6,311 bases of DNA, taken from an uncultured Collinsella sp. (GTDB taxonomy: Bacteria; Actinomycetota; Coriobacteriia; Coriobacteriales; Coriobacteriaceae). Made by a program: the position numbers and the translations under genes. Each line of letters starts with the position of its first letter. Position 1 is the stretch's first letter. The DNA lies in assembly GCA_958438955.1 (NCBI GenBank), contig CAUBTS010000096.1, positions 1 to 6,311 of the forward strand. The letters are read 5' to 3'. The notes under the pieces are model-generated. The model was not told the origin of the DNA. It made no database searches and saw only the letters and a program-made list of their open reading frames with translations. This document shows positions 1 through 5,316 of the stretch, one piece after another.

Positions 1-284
1 CGACGCCGATCGTCTGGTAGGCGCGGAACAGAAAAATCCAGCTGGCGCCCAGCGCAGCTCCCGAGAGGAGGAGGGCCGCGGCTTCGCGGGGACGAGATGG
101 CGCCTGCAACTTATGGTGTTGGGTAGTGGCGAGGATGGTTATAAGCGAGAGGGCTCCCAGAAAAGTGCGCAGCAGCACGATATCGGAGCTCGGCAGTGCG
201 ATAGCTGCGGCGATGATGCCGTTAGAGCCAAACAACAGTAATGCTGCTAAGTATGTAAACAGTCCGTTGTTCGTGCGCTGACAT
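1..284 (-). CDS. DMT/EamA-family transporter, N-terminal part, start disrupted, partial at window edge
   Basis: The minus strand read from about 280 down to 2 is open and encodes roughly 93 residues typical of the first EamA repeat of drug/metabolite transporters. It has a hydrophobic helix with LLLFGSNGIIAAAIAL, then SSDIVLLRTFLGALSLI, a basic loop, and GAALGASWIFLFRAYQTIGV. These proteins are inner-membrane exporters or importers of metabolites with about ten helices; the substrate cannot be read here. The rest lies beyond position 1. The frame has no ATG, GTG or TTG near its expected start. The only good ATG (284-282, directly after GAGGGG) is in another frame and stops after 20 codons. 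Removing one base from the TCAGCGC just after that ATG would give M-S-R-T-N-N-G-L-F, a normal N-terminus. The gene is therefore either frameshifted, affected by a sequence error, or uses a non-standard start. Family call is fairly sure; the start is not. Confidence 0.72.
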
Positions 285-297
285 CCCCTCTATATCC

Positions 298-320
298 GAA
301 CATGTTCACTATGGGTGAAC
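298..320. promoter_or_regulatory. candidate LysR-type operator between divergent genes
   Basis: Two overlapping palindromes lie in the divergent intergenic region: GAACATGTTC (298-307) and the perfect inverted repeat GTTCAC-N5-GTGAAC (304-320). The second contains T306-N11-A318 within dyad symmetry, the classical LysR-family binding pattern. It sits just upstream of the regulator's TATAAT and just upstream of the transporter start region on the other strand, so it is well placed to control both genes. Binding by the adjacent regulator is inferred from position. Confidence 0.6.
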
Positions 321-341
321 TGGCTTTAGAAGAAAAGCGAA

Positions 342-347
342 TATAAT
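342..347 (+). promoter_or_regulatory. -10 box of the LysR-type regulator gene
   Basis: A perfect TATAAT lies about 45 bases before the chosen GTG start. No good -35 match is seen at the right distance; CTGGCT at 320-325 is only a weak candidate. That would fit a promoter dependent on, or modulated by, a protein bound at the adjacent palindrome 298-320. Confidence 0.5.
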
Positions 348-392
348 GCATGGAAAACATGACAAAAACTCATGCAAGGGTGGGGACGTGCC

Positions 393-1250
393 GTGGAGAC
401 CAATATCCAAAAGATGCAGGTGCTGCTGGAGACGGTGCGCGCCGGAAGCTTTACGCGTGCTGCCGAGCGCCTGAGCTATTCGCAGTCGGGCGTGAGCCGT
501 ATGGTGGCCGATCTTGAGGCCGACTGGGGTTTTAAGGTGCTCGACCGCAGTCGCGAGGGCGTGGCTCTTTCTGCCGATGGACGGCAAGTTATGCCTGCGG
601 TTGAGGCGTTATGCGAGGAGTTTGGCCGCCTGCAGCGACGCGTGGATGAGATGTGTGGGCTCATGCGCGGCAAAATCTGCATCGGTACGTTTTCGAGCGT
701 GGCGACCCACGTGCTGCCGCCGGTGATTGCGCGCTTTCGCGCCGATCACCCGGACGTCGATTATGAGTTGCTGATGGGCGATTACTCAGAGATTGAACAA
801 TGGGTGGCGGAAGGCCGCTGCGACCTGGGCTTTATTCCGCGCGAACCACGCGGCGCCGGCATGGCGTCGCGGCCGTTGGTGCAAGACGAGCTGATGGCCG
901 TGGTGCCAGCGGACTCCTCGCTTGCCGCGGCGGAGGTCGTCTCTCTTGCCGATTTGGCCAACGAGCAGTTTATTCTGCTGGAACGCGGCACCGATGACGA
1001 GATTACGCCGCTCTTCCGTCGGGCGGGACTGGCGGTGCGCTCAAAACTGTCGACTTGGGATGACTATGCGATTATGGCTATGGTCGAGGACGGCTTGGGC
1101 GTGAGCATTCTTCCCGCGCTCATCTTGCGCCGCTGTCAGTTCGATGTTGCCGTGCGACCACTCGAGGGACATCCCCATCGGCAGATCAATGCCATATATC
1201 GAACGGCCGACGTTTCGCTTGCCGCCGCCCGTTTTCTCGAATACCTCTAA
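393..1250 (+). CDS. LysR-type transcriptional regulator
   Basis: A 285-residue protein of normal LysR length. Residues about 5-62 form the N-terminal winged helix-turn-helix (AGSFTRAAERLSYSQSGVSR, then VADLEADWGFKVLDR). From about 92 to the end is the periplasmic-binding-like effector domain, starting GKICIGTFSSVATHVLPPVI and including the EGRCDLGFIPR and VEDGLGVSILP segments typical of the family. It is a cytoplasmic DNA-binding regulator; the effector is unknown. I choose GTG at 393 because GGGGA (382-386) lies six bases upstream and the HTH then begins at the usual distance from the N-terminus. An in-frame ATG at 372 adds seven residues but has no clear ribosome site. It is divergent from the DMT transporter, which is the likely target, and autoregulation through the 298-320 palindromes is plausible. 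No terminator is visible after the stop. Confidence 0.9.
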   Translation: METNIQKMQVLLETVRAGSFTRAAERLSYSQSGVSRMVADLEADWGFKVLDRSREGVALSADGRQVMPAVEALCEEFGRLQRRVDEMCGLMRGKICIGTFSSVATHVLPPVIARFRADHPDVDYELLMGDYSEIEQWVAEGRCDLGFIPREPRGAGMASRPLVQDELMAVVPADSSLAAAEVVSLADLANEQFILLERGTDDEITPLFRRAGLAVRSKLSTWDDYAIMAMVEDGLGVSILPALILRRCQFDVAVRPLEGHPHRQINAIYRTADVSLAAARFLEYL

Positions 1251-1309
1251 ACGTGTACACGCCATTGTTTGCTTTGGGCAGATCTCGGAGTCCGATACAT
1301 TTTCTTATG

Positions 1310-1394
1310 AAATTGAACTTTCGAATGAAGCGCCGCGTTATACTGCTTGCTAAATTGAACCATGGTTCAATTCGTGTTCTATAAATTGAACTTT
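1310..1394. promoter_or_regulatory. operator array of AATTGAAC half-sites upstream of HTH-alaA
   Basis: A perfect 20-bp palindrome, AATTGAACCATGGTTCAATT, spans 1353-1372. Two more direct copies of the half-site lie on either side, at 1311-1318 and 1384-1391, and the 12-mer AAATTGAACTTT is identical at 1310-1321 and 1383-1394. The plus-oriented half-sites start at 1311, 1353 and 1384, so they are 42 and 31 bases apart, close to four and three helical turns, placing them on one DNA face. The palindrome follows the TATACT box at about the transcription start, a repressor-like position. The likeliest binder is the HTH domain encoded just downstream, which is an inference. Confidence 0.68.
1339..1344 (+). 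promoter_or_regulatory. -10 box of HTH-alaA
   Basis: TATACT matches the -10 consensus at five of six positions and would start transcription near 1351, immediately before the 20-bp palindrome. The TTGAAC at 1313-1318 resembles a -35 but the 20-base spacer is too long for a good promoter, so the -35 is uncertain. That TTGAAC is itself part of an operator half-site. Confidence 0.45.
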
Positions 1395-1412
1395 GCCAGC
1401 AAGGAGGTTCTA

Positions 1413-2933
1413 GTGGCCCAAGAGACGTTTAGCGATCGCCTGCGACAGGCTATGTCCGATCGCGACGTTCGCCAGTCGGACGTGATCCGCGCATCGGAGA
1501 TGCTCGGCAAAAAACTCGGCAAGAGTCAGATGAGCCAATATGTGAGCGGCAAGACGATCCCGCGGCGCGATGTGGCTGAGCTGCTCGCCCGTATTTTGGA
1601 GGTCGATGTTACCTGGCTGCTTGCCGGCGACGCCGATCAAGGCGAGGCATCATCACCCCGCAACGATTCCAAGCCCGAACCCCATCCCTCAGCTCAAATT
1701 GCAAGGAGCACCACCATGCGTACTTTTTCTAAATCCACCAAGCTCGATAACGTCCTGTATGACGTGCGCGGTCCCGTCGTCGACGAGGCTGCCCGTATGG
1801 AGGACGAGGGCGAGCGCATCCTCAAGCTCAATATCGGCAACCCGGCGCCCTTCGGTTTCCGCACGCCCGACGAGGTCATCAAGGACATGCGCCAGCAGCT
1901 GCCCGACTGCGAAGGCTATTCCAACTCGCGCGGCCTGTTCTCTGCGCGCAAGGCGATCATGCAGTATTCGCAGATCAAGGGCCTGCCCAACGTTCAGATG
2001 GAGCATATCTACACGGGCAACGGCGTGTCCGAGCTCATTCAGCTTTCGATGAACGCGCTGCTCGACAATGGCGACGAGATTCTGATCCCCAGCCCCGACT
2101 ATCCGCTCTGGACGGCGTGCGCAACCCTTGCCGGCGGTCATCCCGTACACTATCTGTGCGATGAGCAGGCGGATTGGTATCCCGACCTGGAGGATATGGA
2201 GTCCAAGATCACGAGCGCGACCAAGGCCCTCGTCATCATCAACCCTAACAACCCCACGGGTTCCGTCTATCCGCGCGAGGTGCTCGAGGGCATCGTCGAG
2301 ATTGCACGCAGGCATCAGCTGATGATCTTTGCCGATGAGATCTACGACCGCCTGTGCATGGACGGCTACGAGCACGTCTCGATTGCCTCGCTCGCCCCCG
2401 ACCTGCCCTGCGTTACCTTTAGCGGTCTGTCCAAGTCGCACATGATTGCGGGCTATCGTATTGGCTGGATGGTGCTTTCGGGCAACCAGCGCTGCATGAG
2501 CGACTTCATCATGGGCATCAACATGCTCTCCAACATGCGCCTGTGCTCCAACGTGCCGGCTCAGTCGATCGTTCAGACGGCACTCGGTGGCCATCAGTCC
2601 GTTAACGACTACATCCGTCCCGGCGGCCGTGTCTACGAGCAGCGCAACTTTGTGTATGAGGCGCTCAGCAAGATTGACGGCATCTCGGTGGTTAAGCCGC
2701 GCGCGGCGTTCTACATCTTCCCCAAGATGGATGTGAAGAAGTTCAACATCACCGATGACGAGCAGTTCGCCCTTGACCTGCTGCACGAGAAGAAGATTCT
2801 GATCACGCGCGGCGGCGGCTTTAACTGGGCCGAGCCCGATCACTTCCGCATCGTGTACCTGCCGCGCATGGAAGTGCTCAAAGAGTCCCTCGAAGACCTC
2901 GCCGACTTCTTTGACCATTACCGCCAATCGTAG
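1413..2933 (+). CDS. alaA: XRE-type HTH domain fused to AlaA-type alanine aminotransferase
   Basis: A 506-residue protein. Residues 1-72 form an XRE-like helix-turn-helix (GKSQMSQYVSGKTIPRRDVA as recognition region, ending VTWLLAGD). Residues 73-101 are a Pro/Ser-rich linker. Residues 102-506 are a full class I PLP aminotransferase closely resembling E. coli AlaA (KLNIGNPAPFGF, GNGVSEL, INPNNPTG, FADEIYD, DHFRIV). In AlaA numbering the PLP lysine is K240 (GLSKSHMIAGYR, K341 here), with N179, D207, R248 and carboxylate-binding R378 present. It should interconvert pyruvate plus glutamate with alanine plus 2-oxoglutarate in the cytoplasm. GTG 1413 is chosen because AAGGAGG (1401-1407) precedes it by five bases. 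An upstream in-frame ATG at 1362 has no ribosome site and lies inside the operator palindrome. The aminotransferase part is exactly the 405 residues of E. coli AlaA and has its own ribosome site. The domain fusion suggests a metabolite-sensing autoregulator or a two-product gene. Confidence 0.93.
   Translation: MAQETFSDRLRQAMSDRDVRQSDVIRASEMLGKKLGKSQMSQYVSGKTIPRRDVAELLARILEVDVTWLLAGDADQGEASSPRNDSKPEPHPSAQIARSTTMRTFSKSTKLDNVLYDVRGPVVDEAARMEDEGERILKLNIGNPAPFGFRTPDEVIKDMRQQLPDCEGYSNSRGLFSARKAIMQYSQIKGLPNVQMEHIYTGNGVSELIQLSMNALLDNGDEILIPSPDYPLWTACATLAGGHPVHYLCDEQADWYPDLEDMESKITSATKALVIINPNNPTGSVYPREVLEGIVEIARRHQLMIFADEIYDRLCMDGYEHVSIASLAPDLPCVTFSGLSKSHMIAGYRIGWMVLSGNQRCMSDFIMGINMLSNMRLCSNVPAQSIVQTALGGHQSVNDYIRPGGRVYEQRNFVYEALSKIDGISVVKPRAAFYIFPKMDVKKFNITDDEQFALDLLHEKKILITRGGGFNWAEPDHFRIVYLPRMEVLKESLEDLADFFDHYRQS
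1703..1718 (+). promoter_or_regulatory. internal ribosome binding site and ATG for stand-alone AlaA
   Basis: Within the fused gene, AAGGAG (1703-1708) is followed after seven bases by ATG (1716-1718) in the same frame. The protein begun here reads MRTFSKSTKLDNVLYDVRGP, which aligns with the natural N-terminus of E. coli AlaA, and has 405 residues, the same length. The site sits at the end of the linker, where coding constraint looks low. This is as good a start signal as that of the full-length protein, so a second product is likely. Confidence 0.65.
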
Positions 2934-2985
2934 GGGATTAGGTGCCTGCCGCCGCAAGAATCGAGGCGTCGCAGGATAGACATAC

Positions 2986-3101
2986 GACAGCGAGCGAGCC
3001 GCATTTGCGCCAAGGTGACGTGAAATGAGAGGGCGCTGACCTTCTGGTCGCGCCCTCGAAATTGAACGTCAGATTGGCGTGAATGCGGCTCGCGCAGCGT
3101 C
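2986..3101. repeat. 116-bp imperfect palindrome, intergenic repeat element copy 1
   Basis: Two 56-base arms (2986-3041 and 3046-3101) are largely complementary around a TTCT loop. The best paired stretches are GACC/GGTC at the loop, GAGGGCGC/GCGCCCTC, TGACGT/ACGTCA (3016-3021 with 3066-3071), and a run pairing 2994-3013 with 3074-3093 that includes GAGCCGCAT/ATGCGGCTC. The right arm recurs, reverse-complemented, at 6261-6311 with about 43 of 51 identical bases. Two copies in the same kind of position (after a gene's 3' end) point to a dispersed palindromic element of the REP or miniature-transposon type. It contains no gene. Name and family are unknown to me. Confidence 0.75.
3029..3057. terminator. 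strong hairpin between convergent genes, possible bidirectional terminator
   Basis: The core of the palindrome is a 12-bp stem, GAGGGCGC plus GACC pairing with GGTC plus GCGCCCTC, with one bulged T and a TTCT loop. It lies between the ends of HTH-alaA (plus) and the deformylase (minus). Neither side has a real T-run, so intrinsic termination would be weak. It may instead stabilise 3' ends or be only the tip of the repeat element. Confidence 0.45.
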
Positions 3102-3132
3102 AAGTGGTCCGACGTTCGGTAGAACGGCGGAA

Positions 3133-3543
3133 CTAAATAACAATCCCGTTGCAGTGGTCGATTTCGTGCTGGATGATTTCGGCGGTGTAGCCCGAGAAGT
3201 TTTTGATGCGGTGAACGAAGTTCTCGTCCAAATACTCAACCTTAATGCGGCGATAGCGGGTACAGGGACGCTCGCCGATCAGCGAGAGGCATCCTTCGCT
3301 CGTCTGATAGGCATTGACCTGTTCAAGAATTTTAGGGTTGTACATCAGGAGCGCCCTGTTGCCGTCCTTTACGCAGATGATGCGTTTGCGCACACCGATC
3401 ATGTTGGCGGCGAGCCCCACGCACTCGCGCTCATGCTCGTGGAGTGTATCCAGGAGGTCCTGCCCGGTCGTGGCATCGTCGGGTCCCGCGTCTTCGGAAG
3501 GCAGGCGCAAAAAGAACTCGGATTTCATGATGGGCTTAATCAT
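3133..3543 (-). CDS. def: peptide deformylase family protein, short form with altered motif I
   Basis: A 136-residue cytoplasmic metalloenzyme homologue, shorter than the usual 150-190 residues. Two deformylase motifs are intact: EGCLS (metal-binding C85) and QHEIDH (H126, E127, H130). Motif I, normally GxGxAAxQ, reads CVGLAANM (41-48), so the first Gly is Cys and the oxyanion-stabilising Gln is Met48. I recall a family of 136-residue clostridial and lactobacillal homologues with the same AANMIG motif, so this is probably a subfamily trait and not decay. Canonical members remove the formyl group from new proteins' N-termini; activity of this one is uncertain. ATG at 3543 is supported by GAGGAG (3555-3550) six bases upstream. 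It is convergent with HTH-alaA and divergent from the MFS gene. A TATTAT (3587-3582) could be its -10 box, without a clear -35. Confidence 0.87.
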   Translation of the reverse strand: MIKPIMKSEFFLRLPSEDAGPDDATTGQDLLDTLHEHERECVGLAANMIGVRKRIICVKDGNRALLMYNPKILEQVNAYQTSEGCLSLIGERPCTRYRRIKVEYLDENFVHRIKNFSGYTAEIIQHEIDHCNGIVI

Positions 3544-3673
3544 GGCGGGCTCCTCATGTCTTATGCTTTCGTGGACTTTTAATAATAGCGCGGAAGGAAA
3601 GCTGCGCGTCCGCGTTACAATCTTTCAACGTTGGACCATGTTGCCAGATTCGTCGTGTACGGCGTCTGGCGTA

Positions 3674-3742
3674 AGTCTAGGGCTCATTTTTCGCCCTGGA
3701 CTGTTCCTCTGGGGCGATGCGACTGTCGTTCCAAGAGGAAGG
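3674..3742 (+). promoter_or_regulatory. structured 5' leader of the MFS gene, sequesters the Shine-Dalgarno
   Basis: Two adjacent hairpins precede the MFS start. Hairpin A pairs AGTCTAGGGC (3674-3683) with GCCCTGGACT (3693-3702), ten pairs with one G-T wobble and a TCATTTTTC loop. Hairpin B pairs 3704-3719 with 3724-3740. TTCCTCTGG meets CC(A)AGAGGAA with one bulged A, then an inner stem with several wobbles closes on a CGAC loop. The 3' strand of hairpin B contains most of the ribosome site AGAGGAAGG, so the fold should limit translation until opened by a ligand, protein or ribosome. I do not recognise a known riboswitch class. TACAAT at 3616-3621 is a possible -10 box upstream. Confidence 0.55.
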
Positions 3743-3748
3743 AAATGC

Positions 3749-5164
3749 ATGGGGAGCAAATCTCAGCAACAAGTTCAAGCAACGCCATCGGCCGCTGCGG
3801 CGATTCTCGTCGTTATGTATATTGCAGCCTTTGTTGCCGCGTTTAACGAGAACATCATTAACGTGGCATTGCACGACATCATGGCGGCGTTTTCGGTGAG
3901 TGCCACCACGGCACAGTGGCTCGTCTCGGGCTACATGATCGTGACGTCGATTTTTACGGCCATCATGGCCTTCCTGTCCGGCCGTTTCTCGACGCGCAAG
4001 CTGCTGTTTTTCGCATGCGGATGCATGGTCGCCGGCGAAGTCCTGTGCCTGGTCGCTCCGTCGTTTAGCGTTTTGCTGCCAAGTCGTATTTTGCAGGCTG
4101 CGGGATCGGGCATCTTGTTCCCGCTCATGATGAACGTGGTGCTGTCTTGCGCCCCGCGCGAGAAGCTCGGTCTGTATCTGAGCCTGGGCGGTGCCTGCAT
4201 TACGCTAGGGCCGGCGTTTGGACCCGTAATCAGCGGTCTTATGTGCACCCTGTTTGGCTGGAGGGCGGTGTTCGTAGTGCCGCTGGTGGGCGGCATTGTG
4301 GTCGCTGCGGCGGGCGTTAAGCTTGTTCAGAATGTCGGAGAGCGCTCGAATACCACGCTTGATATTCTGTCGGTTGTTTTGCTCGCCGCCGGCATTACGG
4401 CATTTGTGTATTCCGTAGGCGAGTTCTCGACCAATCTGATTGCCGGCATCGTGACGCTTTTCGCCGCCATTGTGCTGCTCGGCCTGTTTGCGGCCCGCCA
4501 GCTCAAACTCGAGCATCCGGTGCTTAACGTGCGTCCCATGGCGAGCGTTCGTTTTTGGCCTGCGTGTTTGCTTGTGGTGGTGTCGATGATGACGACGTTC
4601 TCGATGAGCGTTTTGTTGCCGCTCTATTTTGAGGGCGCATACGGCATGACCGCACTTGTTGCGGGCCTGCTCATTTTGCCGGCAATTGCCTGCAACGCCG
4701 TGACCTCGATTGTGGGCGGACGCGTGATGGACGCTCGTGGCGCATGGCCGCTGCTGCCGGTCGGCTTTGCCCTGATTGCCGTGGGACAGATTGCAATCTC
4801 GATGACGGCGGCAAGCATGAACATCGGCGTCGTCGTGGCGCTGACCGTTGTGGTGTATGCCGGAGTCGGTTTGGTGCTGAGCCCCTCGCAGACGGCCGGC
4901 TTGGAGACGCTGCCTGCCGCTGAGCATCCTCACGGAACGGCATTGCTCAACACGTGGAACATGATTGCCGCATCGTTTGGCCCGTCGCTGTTTATCGGCC
5001 TGCTCTCGAGTTCTGCTGCGACTGCCGGCGCGGCTGGCGCTGCGACCGACGTTGCCCAGGCGATTGGATTTGCAGCTGCCGTGCGTGTGGCGGCTGTAAT
5101 TGCCGTGGTCGGGTTCGCGACGTCGCTGGTGTACGCTCGTCGCGAGTCGCACATGTCGCATTAA
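3749..5164 (+). CDS. MFS transporter, DHA2 (EmrB/QacA-like) efflux family
   Basis: A 471-residue, very hydrophobic inner-membrane protein with about 14 predicted helices, fitting the DHA2 drug:H+ antiporter family. Family signs are NENIINVALHDI in helix 1 (motif D1-like), TTAQWLVSGYMI in helix 2, SGRFSTRKLLF (78-88, motif A-like loop), PSRILQAAGSG (motif B-like, with its conserved Arg at 113), and GPAFGPVISG (154-163, motif C, characteristic of antiporters). The late segment GVGLVLSPSQTAGLETLPAA and a short C-terminal cytoplasmic tail also fit. The exported substrate cannot be deduced. ATG at 3749 is chosen because AGGAAGG (3736-3742) lies six bases upstream. The in-frame ATG at 3638 has no ribosome site and would add 37 non-membrane residues. 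The structured leader suggests inducible translation. No intrinsic terminator is evident after the stop. Confidence 0.9.
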   Translation: MGSKSQQQVQATPSAAAAILVVMYIAAFVAAFNENIINVALHDIMAAFSVSATTAQWLVSGYMIVTSIFTAIMAFLSGRFSTRKLLFFACGCMVAGEVLCLVAPSFSVLLPSRILQAAGSGILFPLMMNVVLSCAPREKLGLYLSLGGACITLGPAFGPVISGLMCTLFGWRAVFVVPLVGGIVVAAAGVKLVQNVGERSNTTLDILSVVLLAAGITAFVYSVGEFSTNLIAGIVTLFAAIVLLGLFAARQLKLEHPVLNVRPMASVRFWPACLLVVVSMMTTFSMSVLLPLYFEGAYGMTALVAGLLILPAIACNAVTSIVGGRVMDARGAWPLLPVGFALIAVGQIAISMTAASMNIGVVVALTVVVYAGVGLVLSPSQTAGLETLPAAEHPHGTALLNTWNMIAASFGPSLFIGLLSSSAATAGAAGAATDVAQAIGFAAAVRVAAVIAVVGFATSLVYARRESHMSH

Positions 5165-5248
5165 TGTGTGCACATAGATTCTGCAGCTAGATTGGATGGC
5201 GACACCATAAACTAGTGGACGTTTTGCCGAGAGGCATGAATGTTTAAA

Positions 5249-5302
5249 GCGCAAAGAGTGCGCGACGGGCCCCGCGAATGGGGCGATGATGCCCGAGAGG
5301 GC
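5249..5302 (+). promoter_or_regulatory. structured 5' leader with competing hairpins before the RGG protein gene
   Basis: Successive short hairpins occupy the leader: GCGCA-AAGAG-TGCGC (5249-5263), GCCCC-GCGAAT-GGGGC (5269-5284), GGGC-GATGAT-GCCC (5281-5294) and GCCC-GAGA-GGGC (5291-5302), the last closed by a GNRA-type loop. The second and third share GGGGC and the third and fourth share GCCC, so alternate folds exclude each other. The ribosome site AAGAAGGAG (5304-5312) follows at once. A regulatory switch is possible, but GC-rich leaders form such stems by chance. Confidence 0.35.
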
Positions 5303-5316
5303 CAAGAAGGAGTCTC

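Noticed and set aside
1252..1261. CGTGTACACG 10-bp palindrome just after the LysR gene
   Set aside because: It is short, has no loop or T-run for a terminator, and no partner site; chance is adequate.
1362..1412. Upstream in-frame ATG that would lengthen HTH-AlaA by 17 residues
   Set aside because: It has no Shine-Dalgarno and lies inside the operator palindrome, while GTG 1413 has AAGGAGG at ideal spacing.
1689..2957. Long open frame on the minus strand (422 codons) opposite the aminotransferase
   Set aside because: It is fully antisense to a clear AlaA gene, has no recognisable domain, and is expected from GC-rich codon use leaving the opposite frame open.
3059..3067. AAATTGAAC inside the right arm of the palindrome, identical to the alaA operator half-site
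   Set aside because: It is a single half-site without a dyad partner and is part of the repeat's own sequence; copy 2 has GTTCAAC there, so the match is not preserved.
2918..3103. Small minus-strand open frame of 61 codons across the palindrome
   Set aside because: It lies over the repeat element and the end of the aminotransferase gene, and has no family resemblance.
3676..3715. CTAGGGCTC...GGACTGTTC recalls part of the guanidine-I (ykkC) riboswitch core
   Set aside because: The downstream conserved segments of that class are absent and the surrounding pairing is different, so the resemblance is not enough.
3314..3748. In-frame upstream extension of the MFS gene, including ATG 3638
   Set aside because: It overlaps the deformylase gene on the other strand, lacks ribosome sites, and would add residues that do not resemble the family; ATG 3749 is well supported.
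4205..5305. Long open frame on the minus strand (366 codons) opposite the MFS gene
   Set aside because: Composition is Arg/His/Gln-rich with no domain, typical of the complement of a hydrophobic GC-rich coding region.
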